Source: Okapia johnstoni
Taxonomy: Eukaryota > Chordata > Mammalia > Artiodactyla > Giraffidae
NCBI GenBank assembly: GCA_024291935.2
Contig: CM044316.1
Location: 6,564,501-6,628,500 of the forward strand
Length of the DNA: 64,000 bases
Direction of reading: 5' to 3'
Numbering within the stretch: position 1 is the stretch's first letter; each line of letters starts with the position of its first letter. The position numbers and the translations under genes are program-made. The notes below the pieces were generated by a model, which saw only the letters and a list, made by a program, of their open reading frames with translations, did not search any database and was not told the DNA's origin. Shown here piece by piece: positions 10,624 through 22,069 of this stretch.

Positions 10624-10976
10624 ATTAATTTTAAATGTGATCTTGTGATTTTGTGTGTGATGAGAAGCATTTTTAGTTTAAATGCAGACTGAAATTAAAA
10701 ATTACACAGACACACATACACATCCACACTCCAAGAGAAAAAGAAAATTATTAAGTATAGAAGAACATCATAATGATTGGCATAAATATCACTAATCTGT
10801 ATAACTGTATACTTTGAAATAGGAAGTAATAAATAATCAGCATAATTTCAGTGAATAGATATAAAAAGGAAAAGCTAAATCGATATGAGATAGATGCAAT
10901 ATGTAGCTAGACTTGCTCAAAGTATAGACATTTAACTTATGAATTATTAATTAGAGTGCAATTAATAATATTTGTA

Positions 10977-11177
10977 AATGGTGGCTTAGTAAAGAATCTG
11001 CTTGCAATGTGTGATCCTTGGATTCTATCCCTGGGTTGAGAAGATCCCCTAGAGGAGGGCATGGTAACCCATTCCAGTATTCTTGCCTGGAGAATCCATC
11101 CCATGGACAGAGGTGCTTGTCAGGCCACAGTTCATGGGATTGCAAAGAGCTGGACATGACTGAGTGACTAAGCACAG
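10977..11177 (+). mobile_element. Bov-tA SINE
   Basis: Forward Bov-tA: ggtggcttagtaaagaatct, attcttgcctggagaatcca, then tggacatgactgagtgacta. Its head is slightly truncated. Confidence 0.9.
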
Positions 11178-11479
11178 AACAGCATAAATTAGTTATTGGA
11201 TATATTTAGATTCTTCAATAAAGAGATAGTAAACATTTTTTTTAAAGAGTTCAGGGAACTTTTACAAAAACTGAACTTGTATTTAAGACATAAAAACATT
11301 TTCCATGAATTTCAAGTATAAATATGATGTAGATTACAGTGCACTAAAAGTAGACATTGTTGAGCAGTAGCTTCTTAGATCCACTGTGTATGGGAGCTAA
11401 AGCATTAAATAATACTTTGTAACAATAGTAAAATATAAAGTAAATTTTAATACTTTATAAAATTTTATAATTAATTCAA

Positions 11480-12500
11480 GCACATAATGTCAAATTTTAA
11501 ACTAAATTTGTACTATGAAAAAATACACAGCTTTCAATATATTTATGGAGAAATTTTTACAAGAAGAAAGTCATGCTTAATAAAATCAAAATCAGGTTGT
11601 TGTAAAAGATTAAAACAAGGAAAAGATGCCAATAAGAAAACGCAAAAATTAAAATTGAAAAACAACTAGAGAAATAATGGATATTTTTAAATTAATAAAG
11701 ATAGAAAAATACAAGTTAGGAAATTTGAAATAATACACTAAGGAAATAAATTTAGAATATATAGGGAAATGTATCTTAGAAAACTATAAAATTCCAAATC
11801 TGGTGCAAGAAAAAATAGAGACCTTGGGGACTCAAGTCAATTTTGAGGAAACTGAAAAATTTAATGAAATGCAGTCATTCCTCAATAACCTTGGCCCCAG
11901 TGGGTTTTCAGGTAATCTCTCTTAAATTTTTAAGGAACATTTGAGGAGTATCTTATGCTCATTTTCAAAAGCCAGAAAAATCATATGAAATATGCTCTCC
12001 CTGTTTCATTAAGTTAATGCAATCTTGGTTCTAAATCAGATCGAATGTTAATAAGAAATGAAAATTGTGGGTCCATTTCACCTACCCATGCAGATTTTTA
12101 AAAACTCTTAAGAAGACATAGCCTAGTCAAATCCATTCTTTTTTCAAAAATAATGTATGATGATAAAGTGTTTTGACTTCTCCCATAGATGACAAGAATG
12201 GGTCAACATTAGAAAACCTATCATCCAACTCATCAGGTGAATAAACTAAGGCAAAAAAATCATATAATTATTTCTATCAAGGCAGGAATCTATTTCCCAA
12301 AATTCCAGTCCTATATTTATGATTTTAAAAATTGGCATGTATTTAATATATGTATTAGTACATATAAATAAAACATTGTTTTATATCTACAACATAATGA
12401 ATGATATATATGTATACATATATATACACATAAATCATAAATCACACTCATTTCTGTCACAAACATGTTATGGAAAGGGATTTTCTTAGCTAGGTAAAGA
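11480..12500 (+). mobile_element. Ancient L1 ORF2 relic (unit B copy)
   Basis: Homologous to 4080-4980 of unit A: tctggtgcaagaaaaaatag, ccagtgggttttcaggtaat and agaatgggtcaacattagaa. The 3' continuation reappears at 14170-14420 after the L1 at 12513-14150. No open frame of note. Confidence 0.6.
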
Positions 12501-12512
12501 ATATACACTATA

Positions 12513-14150
12513 GGTACTGGCACAAAACAGACACATACAATCAATGGAACAGAATAGAGAGATGATAAATAAACCCACACACCTATGTTCATTTGATCTA
12601 TGACAAAATAGCCCAGAATATAAATGGAGACAAGATAGTCTCTTCAATAAGTGTTGCTGGAAAAACTGAACTAGAGGTAAAACAATGAAATTAGAACATC
12701 TTCTCACAACATATTAAAAAATAAACTGAAATGGATTAAAGACTTAAATGTAAGACTAGAAACCATGAAACTCCTGGGAGAAAACATTGGCAGAACACAC
12801 TTTGACATAAATTATAGCAATATTTTTGTCTCCTAAAGTAAAAGAAAAAGCAAAAATAAGTAAATGGAACCTAATTAACTTGAAAAGCTTTTGCACAGCA
12901 AAGGAAACATGGACAAAACAAGAAAACAGCCTACAGAATGGAAGGAAATATTTGCAAATACTATGACTTAAAAGGGTTAATGTCCAAAACATAATCAATA
13001 CATCTCAATATCAAAAAACAACCTAATCAAAAAATAGGCAGAAGTTCTGAGTCATCAGTTTTCCAAAGAAGACATACAGTTGGCTAACAGGAACAGGAAA
13101 AGATGTTCAACCTTGCTAATTATTAGAGAAATGCAAACAATAAAAAGAGCCATCACCTCACATCTGTCAGAAGGGCTATCAAAGAAGTCTAGAAATAACA
13201 AGTGTTGGAGATGATGTGAAGAAAAGGGAACACTTGTACATTGTTCGTGGCAATGCGAATTGGTGCAGCCACTATTAAAAACAGTATAGAGGTTTCTAAA
13301 AAAACAAACAAACTAAAAATAGAACTACCATATCATTTAGCAATTCCACTCATGGTTATACATTTGGAAGAAATGAAAACACTTATGCGAAAATATACAT
13401 GCACCTCAGTGTTCATAGCAGGACAATTTACAATAGCCATGATTTGGAGCATCCCAAGTGCCCAAACAGGAGATAGATGAATGGCTTAAGAAGATTAATA
13501 ATATTATTAATATAAATAATGTATGTAATGGAGTATTATTCAGCCATAAAAAGAATGGAATTCTGTCACTTGCAACAGCTGGGTGGACCCAGACAATATT
13601 ATGCTTTGTGAAATTAGAAAGAGAAATACAAATATTGTGTGATATCACTTATAACTGTAATCTAAAAACTAACACACACAAATGTATGTGTAAAACAGAG
13701 ACAGATTCACAGGTGCAGAAAACAAACTAGTGAGTACCAAAGGGGTGAGGGAAAGGGTGAAGGAAGAGGTGAGGGAAAAATTAAGGGTAGGGGATTAAGA
13801 GTTACCAACTTCTGTGTATAAATAGATAGGCAACAAAGAAATATTGTATAGCATAGGAAATTATAGCCATTGTCCTATAATAACTTTTAACAGAAGGGGA
13901 CGACAGAGGATGAGATGGTTGGATGTCATCACCGACTCAATGGACATGGGTTTGGGTAAGCTCCGGCAGTTGGTGATGGACAGAGAGGCCTGGCCTGCTG
14001 CGATTCATGGGGTCGCAAAGAGTCGGACACGACTGAGCGACTGAACTGACTGACTGAATCTGTAAAATTACTGAGTCACTATGCTGTACATCAGAAACTT
14101 GTGTAACATTGTAAAACTCAACAGCATTTCAATGCAAAAACACCTTAAAG
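12513..14150 (+). mobile_element. L1 LINE, 5'-truncated, ORF2 3' end
   Basis: Forward L1 ORF2 C-terminal part, beginning ggtactggcacaaaacagac and ending with an L1 tail near aacagcatttcaatgcaaaa. Multiple stops and indels; frames at 13241-13480 and 13458-13730 are shreds of it. Flanks agaatatacactata (left) and agaatatatgctaca (right) look like a diverged target-site duplication. A BovB fragment is inserted at 13894-14059. Confidence 0.85.
13894..14059 (+). mobile_element. BovB 3' end fragment within L1
   Basis: Encodes the BovB tail residues [20 protein letters not shown] and ends with ggacacgactgagcgactga. It splits the surrounding L1 tail. Confidence 0.85.
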
Positions 14151-14169
14151 CAGAATATATGCTACAAAA

Positions 14170-14495
14170 CCAGCAAATAGTTTACTAATGGGGAACTTCA
14201 GATGCATTATTTTAGGAGCAAGAATCCAAGGTTACTTACTGTCTCTGCTGTCCTTTAACATGGAACTGAAAGCCATAAGGAGTGCACTAAGGGAAGGATA
14301 AGAGAGAAGGCATGCAAGGTTGGAAGGGAAGAAACATGATTACTCACACAGAGAAGGTGAAAGAATGAAAATGAAGTTTATTAGAACAAAAGAAGCACAA
14401 AGTTTCAGAAGGCAAGATCGACAACAAAGAAACATAGTATTTCTCATAGTATTACACCAGTGATTATCATTCAATACATATAATTTAAGTTAAGT
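14170..14495 (+). other. Unit B interval: ancient L1 remainder and unit sequence
   Basis: Matches unit A 5330-5690 and unit C 40620-40940 (ggttacttactgtctctgct; tttaagttaagtaggataag). It ends in the left target-site duplication of the BovB at 14506. No gene seen. Confidence 0.6.
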
Positions 14496-14713
14496 AGGAT
14501 AAGACAGGGCAAAGGCTACTAGAGTTTTGTCAAGAGAATGGACTGGTCATAGCAAACACCCTCTTCCAACAATACAAGAGATGACTCTACAAATGGATAT
14601 CACCAGGTGGTCAATACTGAAATCAGATTGATTATATTCTTTCCAGCCAAAGATGAGAAGAAACAAGACCGGGAACAAAAATAAGTCAGCAAAAACAAGA
14701 CTGGGCGCTAAGT

Positions 14714-15427
14714 GTGGTTCAGGTCATGAACTCCTCATTGCAAAATTCAGACTTGAAGAAAGTAGGGAAAACCAGTAGACCATTTGGATCTGACCTAAAT
14801 CAAATCCGTTACAATTATACAGTGGAAGTGACAAATAGATTCAAGGGATTAGATCTGATAGACAGAGGACCTGAAGAACTATGGATGGGGTTTCATGACA
14901 TGGTACAGGAGGTGGTGATCAACACCATCCCCAAGAAAAAAAAATGCAAAAAGTCAAAATTTTTGTCTGAGGAGGCCTTACAAATAGCTGAGAAAAGAAG
15001 AGAAGCTAAAGGCAAAGGAGAAAAGGAAAGATATACTCATTTGAATGCAGAGTACCGAAGAATAGCAAGGAGAGATAAGAAAGTCTACCTCAGTGATCAA
15101 TGCAAAGAAATAGAGGAAAACAATAGAATGGGAAAGACTAGAGATTTCTTCAAGGAAATGAAAGAAACCAAGGGAACATTTCATGCAAAAATGGGCTCAA
15201 TAAAGGACAGAAATGGTATGGACCAAACAGAAGCAGAAAATATTAAGAAGAGGTGGCAAGAATACACAGAAGAACTCTACAAAAAAGATCTTCATGACCC
15301 AGATAAGCACAATGTGATCACTCACCTGGAGCCAGACATCCTGGAATGTGAAGTCAAGTGGGCCTTAGGGAGCATCACTATGAACAAAGCTGGTGGAGGT
15401 GATGGAATTCCAATTGAGTTATTTTGA
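14714..15427 (+). pseudogene. BovB ORF fragment (between endonuclease and RT)
   Basis: A 237-residue open stretch of the BovB polyprotein, including the SEEALQIAEKRREAKGKGEK region and the KAGGGDGIPIELF stretch that precedes the RT. The frame ends in TGA where related copies read on, and the RT follows in other frames. It is part of a dead retrotransposon, not a host gene. Confidence 0.85.
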
Positions 15428-16745
15428 GTCCTAAAAGATGACGCTGTGAAAGTGCTGCACTCATTTTGCCAGTAAATTTGGAAAACTCAGCAGTGGCCAC
15501 AGGACTGGAAAAGGTCAGTTTTCATTGCAATCCCAAAGAAAGGCAATGCCAAGGAATGTTCAAACTACCGCACAATTGTACTCATCTCATACGCTAGCAA
15601 AGTAATGCTCAAAATTCTCCAAGCCAGGCTTCAACAATATGTGAACTGTGAACTTCCAGATGTTCAAGCTGGTTTTAGAAAAGGCAGAGGAACCAGCGAT
15701 CGAATTGCCAACACTCGTTGAATCATCAAAAAACCAAGAGAGTTCCAGAAAAATATCTACTTCTGCTTTATTGACTATACCAAAAGCCTTTGACTGTGTA
15801 GATGATAACAAACAGTGGAAAATTCTTAAAGAGATGGGAATAACAGAACACCTTACCTGCCTTCTGAGAAATCTATATGCAGATCAAGAAGCAACAATTA
15901 GAACTGGACATGGAACAACAGACTAGTTCCAAATTGGGAAAGGATTATGTCAAGGCTCTGTATTGTCACCCTGCTTATTTAACTTGCATGCAGAGTACCT
16001 CATGTGAAATGCCAGGCTGGATGAGGCACAAGCTTGAATCAAGATTGCTGGGAGAAATATCAATAACCTCAGATATGCAGATGACACTGCCGTTATGGCA
16101 GAAAGTGAAGAAGAACTAAAGAGCCTCTTGATGAAAGTGAAAGAGGAGAGTGAAAAAGCTGCCTTAAAACTCAACATTCAAAAAACTAAGATCATGGCAT
16201 CTGGTCCCATCACTTCATGACAAATAGATGGGAAAACAATGGAAACAATGTGAGACTTTATTTTCGGGGCTCCAAAATCACTGCTGATGGTGACTGCAGC
16301 CATGAAATTAAAATATGCTTGCTCCTTGGAGGAAAAGCTATGAGAAACCTAGACAGCATATTAAAAAGTAGAGACATTATTTTGTCAACAAAGGTTCATC
16401 TAATCAAAGCTATGGTTTTTCCATTAGCTGAGTGCCAAAGAATTGATGTTTTTGAACTGTGGTGTTGGAGAAGACTCTTGAAAGTCCCTTGGACTGCAAG
16501 GAGATCAAACCAGTCAATTCAGAGGAAATCAGTCCTGAATAGTCATTGGAAGGACTGATGCTGAAGCTGAAACTCCAATACTTTGGCCACCTGATGCGAA
16601 GAACTGACTCTTTGGAAAGACCCTGATGCTGGGCAAGATTGAAGGCAGGAAGAGAAGGAGATGACGGAGGATGAGATGGCTGAGTGGTATCACTGATTCG
16701 ATGGACATGAGTTTGAGCAAGCTCCAGGATTTGGTGATGGACAGG

Positions 16746-17886
16746 TGCCGGGAGCCAGCTCGTGAGATCCCATCCATGACAGAGTCATGAGGTAGAGGGC
16801 TGATTGAGCATGGCTTCTCAGCCCTCAGGAATTCTCGGAAGGCTGCCCCAGCACTCACATTAAAGATATCTGTCTTTCTGATGTTTGCTACAATAAACCT
16901 CTTCTTATTTTCTGTGACTTAGAAAAAAGGCTTTTCCTGATTCTCTTCTAAAATAGATCAATCTGAAATCTCAATCGACAAGGCCCCTGAACGGTAGCAC
17001 CCTAAATAAAATTATCTGGGATATAAAGTATGCTGATATAAATTTCTTTTGCTAACATATTGGTTTGTTTAATAAATGTACCTGTGCCTTTGGGGCTAAT
17101 GTGCATAACTTCTCCCTAGTAATAAAACAGCATTGAGACCCTCCACACAGAAAGCCCCAATGGGCACAGAGCCCTTTGTAGGAAAGAAAGGCTTGTTAGG
17201 AAATAACAAAAAATATTGCTTTGTGAAATTGTCACTTAATCTATAGTTACTCACTATGTTTTTACTCTTAACGTATTTAGCCTATATAATGAAAGCATAA
17301 TAGTTAGGGATTTATATAAATAAAAGTTTAGTTTTAATACAAATAATAAGACAATTTGTTAATTCAGCTGGTGATTTTGCTAAGAACTGACCTTTGTGCT
17401 ACATTGTTTCAGCTTGCTGTACTATGACTTTATGGAACCACATTCTTTTCTGTTAAGCTCAGGGCATAGAGTAAATTACCGAAAACAGGTTTACCTTGAA
17501 ACTTTCTATTAATGAATTCTTTCCTGCTGTGCCTGATACAAAAGTGTCCTGGCTGATCAACCCTTATCAATAAAAGAGTCACAAGATGTTAGCAGGCCTC
17601 CGGGCCAGAAGATGATGTAAACAATTTTAAACCTTTTATAACTTAGAAACACAAACAGTGTTCTGGTTCCGATATGGATCAAAAACTGCTGATCCATTGA
17701 GCTGATCTGGCATGACTCTATACTTTACATTTGTTTCTATGTACCACTAAAAATATAAAAGCTGTCTTAAAAACAATAAAGTGAGAAGACACTTGGAAAC
17801 ACCACGACTCGCTGTGTCTTCTCATTCGTATCGCCGACGCCGTCCATCCTGAGGGAACCCTGACCTGCTGGGGCTGGACTCCGGCA
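16746..17886 (+). mobile_element. Solitary LTR of a class II (ERV-K-like) endogenous retrovirus
   Basis: About 1141 bp with terminal inverted repeats TGCCGG...CCGGCA and a perfect 6-bp target-site duplication (gacagg at 16740-16745 and 17887-17892), as expected for betaretrovirus-like elements. A TATA-like tataaaa and an AATAAA polyadenylation signal lie near 17755-17780, then an R/U5-like GC-richer end. No internal viral genes are present, so it is a solo LTR left by recombination. It interrupts the BovB 3' end. Orientation follows from the signal order. I cannot name the family. Confidence 0.88.
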
Positions 17887-17999
17887 GACAGGGAAGCCTG
17901 GCATGCTGCAGTCCATGGGGTCACAAAGAGTTGGAAAGACTGAATGACTGAACTGAACTGAGGATAAGACTGTCAGTGGTGACACAGACTACAAAAAAA

Positions 18000-18600
18000 G
18001 CCCTAAACATCTTGTTCTCAGGGTCCTTGAAACAAAAATTATTGTGTTTGCAAAAGGTCTTTTCTTTGGGTGAGTTATAACTACTGATCTTCACCAGTTT
18101 AGAAATTGAATCTGAGAATGATTTAAAATATTTAGTATTAACACATTTAAAAGAACAATAATAAACCCATTACATTTTAATATAACAACACTTTTAGGAA
18201 AGCAACTGCATTTTCAAAAACCAAGTAGTAAGAATAGTGGTCTGGTTTCAGATTTTCTCAAATATGTTCGATTTCTGGCCTACTGCAAGACAACTAGATT
18301 CTGGTGTTTGATGCTTAACTTAATCTGTGGCAATGAAGCATATGACAAATATACATCCTGACATGAGCGGGGAAAATAAGGACCTGGTGTCCCTCGAGAA
18401 ATGGTCCCTGGAACCCCATGGGTCCTCATATGGCATTTTGAAAAGCTCTTATACAAAATATCTAAGATTTAACCAAAGACATGCAATACTTTCTGAGACA
18501 AATATTTCAGTCTATAACAAACATGTAGAGGATGACTGGAATACATGTAAAATAGTACATACTCTTGAATGGGATGACCTAATATGGTAATAATATCTCT
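18000..18600 (+). other. Unit B interval, DNA-transposon-like relic
   Basis: Homologous to unit A 5740-6180 and unit C 40970-41330 (tctttgggtgagttataact; ttaaaagaacaataataaac). The open frame at 18327-18590 is not conserved in the other copies, so I do not call a gene. Confidence 0.5.
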
Positions 18601-19640
18601 TCTTCCCTAAATTATCCTGTCAGCACAATTGCATTAACTATTCCATGAATGGATTATAAGTTTAATAATTATACTAACCTTCTTCTAAAAATAAACTATA
18701 CATCTTATAAATTGAAGCAAACAGGAGAAATATTGTATGTCTTCCCAGATATTGTGACACATTATAGAGTCACAGTAATTTTTAACATTGTGAACCAAGA
18801 ACAGAAAAAGACACTGGTAAATTGAATGGATATCTCAGAAAATACCCCAGCATTATAAAAAAATCTAATATATGATATATGTGGCAGTACATATAAAGGA
18901 AAAGATGCATTGTTTACTCGTGTCTGATGGGAAGACTGGTTCTTTTATGAAGCAAACTTCATCTGAATTTCTACCCAAGACCACATACAAGGTGGAATCC
19001 AGATGGATTCAAGACATATACATGAAATATAAACCGTAAAGTTAATGGGAGAGAGTGTATGAGAATTACTTTGTTGATCAAGCTGCGAGTGGAGAAGGAC
19101 TTCCTAAACAAAACTTCTAAAGCACAAACCTAAAGGTGACAAGAAAACATCAGCGTTTTGAATTTTGGTTCCACAAAAGATATTCTGAATAAAGTTAACA
19201 GGCAGATGGGAAGTTGGTACAAAACCATCTGCATTGTCTAAAACAGGTAACATTCACAAGAAGAATAAAGAAGAAGTAGGTACCTCGATATAGGTATGAG
19301 CAAAGGATATGAAAAGAGAAATCACAGGAGTTACTCAGGCAAATGAAAAGATGCTCAAAGAAAGGACTGGGGGGAATGAATGAAAGCAGTGGGATTTCAC
19401 TGAGTACATATTCACATGTACATATTCAGTTTCCCAAATTGGAAAATGCTGTGGTGATTGGGCAATGGGGAGAGGGGAATCCTCCTGCACTGCTGGTTGG
19501 AATGTAGAATGGTGAAATAAAGAATAAGAATAAACATGCTCTGTACACCAGCAAATTCATACCATATCATAATAAATTTGTTAAAATTCATAGAAGTTAT
19601 AACACAAAGAGAGACTTCTAAGGTAAACTAGGAACTTCAG
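18600..19640 (+). mobile_element. Old, decayed L1 ORF2 3' segment
   Basis: Traces of L1 ORF2 C-terminal sequence: agccacagtaat-like text, ttaatgggagagagtgtatg, ctgcactgctggttggaatg. Present in unit B only, as far as I can see. No frame. Confidence 0.45.
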
Positions 19641-19659
19641 TTAATAGTAATTGATCCAT

Positions 19660-19850
19660 AATGGTTCATCAGTTGGAACAGGAGTGCCAGACTATTACAT
19701 TTGCTCAGTACGTAACAGCATCCCAGGCATCAAGACACCAGGTGTCTGTAGCATCTCTCCCTCCCAAGATCATGACAACCAAGCTATCTCTGAACATGTC
19801 CAATGTCGACTGTAGGACAGAACCACCCCAAGTTAAGAATAGCTGACCGA
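19660..19850 (+). repeat. MER5A-like (hAT-Charlie MITE) relic
   Basis: ctgaacatgtccaatgtcga and ccaccccaagttaagaatag resemble the end of a MER5A element. Better copies of the same insertion are at 44658-44860 and, reversed, 52390-52616. Confidence 0.5.
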
Positions 19851-20715
19851 GGAGCAGCAAAGTGAACCTAAGCTGGGTGAGAACCAACGATTCAGAATGG
19901 GTAAACAGAGAAGAGCCCCAGCAGCCTCTTGGGAATGAATCCTCTCTTTTGGACCTTCTCCCCAGCCCTGACTCCATCCCCAGGCTGGCCAGAGCTACCC
20001 ACAACTGTCTGATTCTGCTTTCCTTCCCTTTCCTTTCTGATTGCCCTCAGCCTGGCCTGCCTCTTCCATGAAGCAGCCAACAGGGAAGGGCAGAAGATGC
20101 TCTCCTGCCTGAGGCTCTCAGTGGTGCCCACAAACAGGGGTGGAGCTGCACCTTGGGCTCCTGGAAGTGATCCTGTGTGCCTTATCCCTGCTGTGGGTTT
20201 CCAGCAGGCTGCTCCCCAGGAAGCCAACCTAGAAGCTTTGTCCTCAGGGTCTGTGGAGTCGAAGAGGGACCTCAAGGGGCCTTTGGGAGTTTGTAGCATA
20301 TGCTCCTTCCTCTCATTATCCACATTCACAAAGGTCGTGAGTCTCTCCTCTGCCCACAAAGGCATGAGATCCTGCTGAGGGCTGAGGAGCTCCCAATCTC
20401 AGGGGGAGACAGGGTTGGAGACAGATGTCCTCAATCCACTGGGGTCAAGGTAGGGTCAGAGGGAAGGCAGAAGCTGGAGGAGCCAAGAGTGAGATTGCAG
20501 GACTGTGTCTACAGGAGAGGACAGCTGGATGGCTTTTTAGAATAAGAGTCATTTGGAGCTGGGTCTTGGAGAGTCATTTTCCTTGTGTAACATACGTCTT
20601 CTGGCCAAATTGGCCAAAAGTTACCTCTTCTCCCAATCAAATTCTACCCTATTCCCATAGTCCTGGTAGTCCAAACCAGAGACTGTGATATTCACATAGG
20701 TCTCCCAGTGATGTC
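19850..20715 (+). repeat. Distal block of unit B, no gene recognised
   Basis: Homologous to 6240-7400, 44862-45760 and the reverse of 51670-52390. Overlapping open frames on both strands here (up to 157 codons) are not conserved among the copies, so they look like chance frames in GC-richer DNA. Confidence 0.65.
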
Positions 20716-20727
20716 ATAAAACATAAC

Positions 20728-21148
20728 TATATGGCAGAAAGCGAAGAAGAACTAAAGAATATCTTGATGAAAGTGAAAGAAAAGAGTGAAAAAGTTGGCT
20801 TAAAACTCAACTTTCAGAAAACTAAGATCATGGCATCCAGTCCCATCAGGTAATGGCAAATTGATGGGGAAACAATGGAAACAGTGAGAGATTTTATTTT
20901 CTTGGGCTCCAAAATCACGGCAAATGGTGACTGCAGCCATAAAATTAAAAGGTGCTTGCTCCTTTGAAGGAAAGCTGTGATCAACCTAGACAGCAAATTA
21001 AAAAGCAGAGACATTACTTTACCAACAAAGGTCTGTCTAGTCAAAGCTATGGTTTTTCCAGTATGTATGGATGTGGCAGTTGGACTATAAAGAAAGCTGA
21101 GCGCCGAAGAATTGATGCTTTTGAACTGTGGTGTTGGAGAAGACTCTT
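20728..21148 (+). mobile_element. BovB fragment, left part
   Basis: Reads as BovB sequence from after the RT (AESEEELK-type text) to the KKAERRRIDAFELWCWRRL motif, where it stops at the poly-T of the minus-strand L1. Another BovB piece begins on the far side of that L1 at 29941. Confidence 0.88.
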
Positions 21149-22069
21149 TTTTTTTTTTTTTTAATAAATTTATTTATTTTAGTTGGGGGCTAATTACTTT
21201 ACAATATTGTAGTGGTTTGTGCCATACATTGACATGAATCAGCCATGGGTTTACATGTGTTCCCCATCCTGAACCCCCTTCCCACCTCCCTCCCCATCCC
21301 ATCCCTCTGGGTCATCCCATTGCCCCAGCCCTGAGCATTTGTCTCATGCATCGAACCTGGAATGGTGTTCTGTTTCACATATGATAATATACATGTTTCA
21401 GTGCTATTCTCCCAGAAGGTCCCACCCTCACCTTCTCCCTCAGAGTCCATAAGACTGTTCTATGCATCTGTGTCTCTTATTCTGTCTCGCATATAGGGTT
21501 ATCGTTACCATCTTTCAAATTCCATATATATGCATTAGTATACGGTATTGGTGCTTTTCTTTCTGGCTCACTTCACTCTGTATAATGGGCTCCAGTTTCA
21601 TCCATCTCAATAGAACCGATTCAAATGTATTTTTTTAATGGCTGAGTAATATTCCATTGTGTATATGTACCACTGCTTCCTTATCCACTCGTCTGCTGAT
21701 GGACATCTAGGTTGCTTTCATGTCCTGGCTATTGTAAACAGTGCTACGATGAACATTGGGGTACACGCGTCTCTTTCAATTCTGGTTTCCTCGGTGTGTA
21801 TGCCCAGCAGTGGGATTGCTGGGTCATATGGCAGTTCTATTCCCAGTTTTTTAAGGAATCTCCACACTGTTCTCCATAGTGGCTGTACTAGTTTGCATTC
21901 CCACCAACAGTGTAAGAGGGTTCCCTTTTCTCCACACCCTCTCCAGCATTTATTGCTTGTAGACTTTTGGATAGCAGCTCTTTTCCTTCTCTGATTGCTG
22001 TGGCTAAAACTTCCAAAACTATGTTGAATAGTAGTGGTGAGAGTGAGCACCCTTTTCGTGTCCTGACTT

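Larger units (their letters stand above)
14506..17960 (+). mobile_element. BovB LINE, 5'-truncated, with nested ERV LTR
   Basis: Forward BovB of about 2.3 kb once the LTR at 16746-17886 is subtracted, truncated within the endonuclease-side region. It is flanked by a perfect 10-bp target-site duplication (aggataagac at 14496-14505 and 17961-17970). Remnants read as the endonuclease-to-RT linker (14714-15427), RT fragments in several frames (15648-16119) and the C-terminal domain (16217-16740). Stops (for example TGA at 15425-15427) and frameshifts make it inactive. Confidence 0.92.
7481..20715. repeat. Segmental-duplication unit B (contains OR-2)
   Basis: Second copy of the unit in the same orientation as A. 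It holds a pyrimidine-rich 3' flank (7870-8000), MIR, OR-2, 5' MIR, an ancient L1 relic and a distal block at 19850-20715. It is expanded by a private L1 (12513-14150), a BovB with a nested LTR (14506-17960) and an old L1-like stretch (18600-19640). Boundaries are estimates. Confidence 0.8.

Noticed and set aside
16746..17886. Complete provirus
   Set aside because: Only one LTR, with direct target-site duplications at both ends and no internal viral genes.
19705..20378. Overlapping frames of 90-157 codons in the distal block
   Set aside because: Not preserved at matching positions in the copies at 6240, 44862 and 51670. No domain, signal peptide or splice structure recognised.
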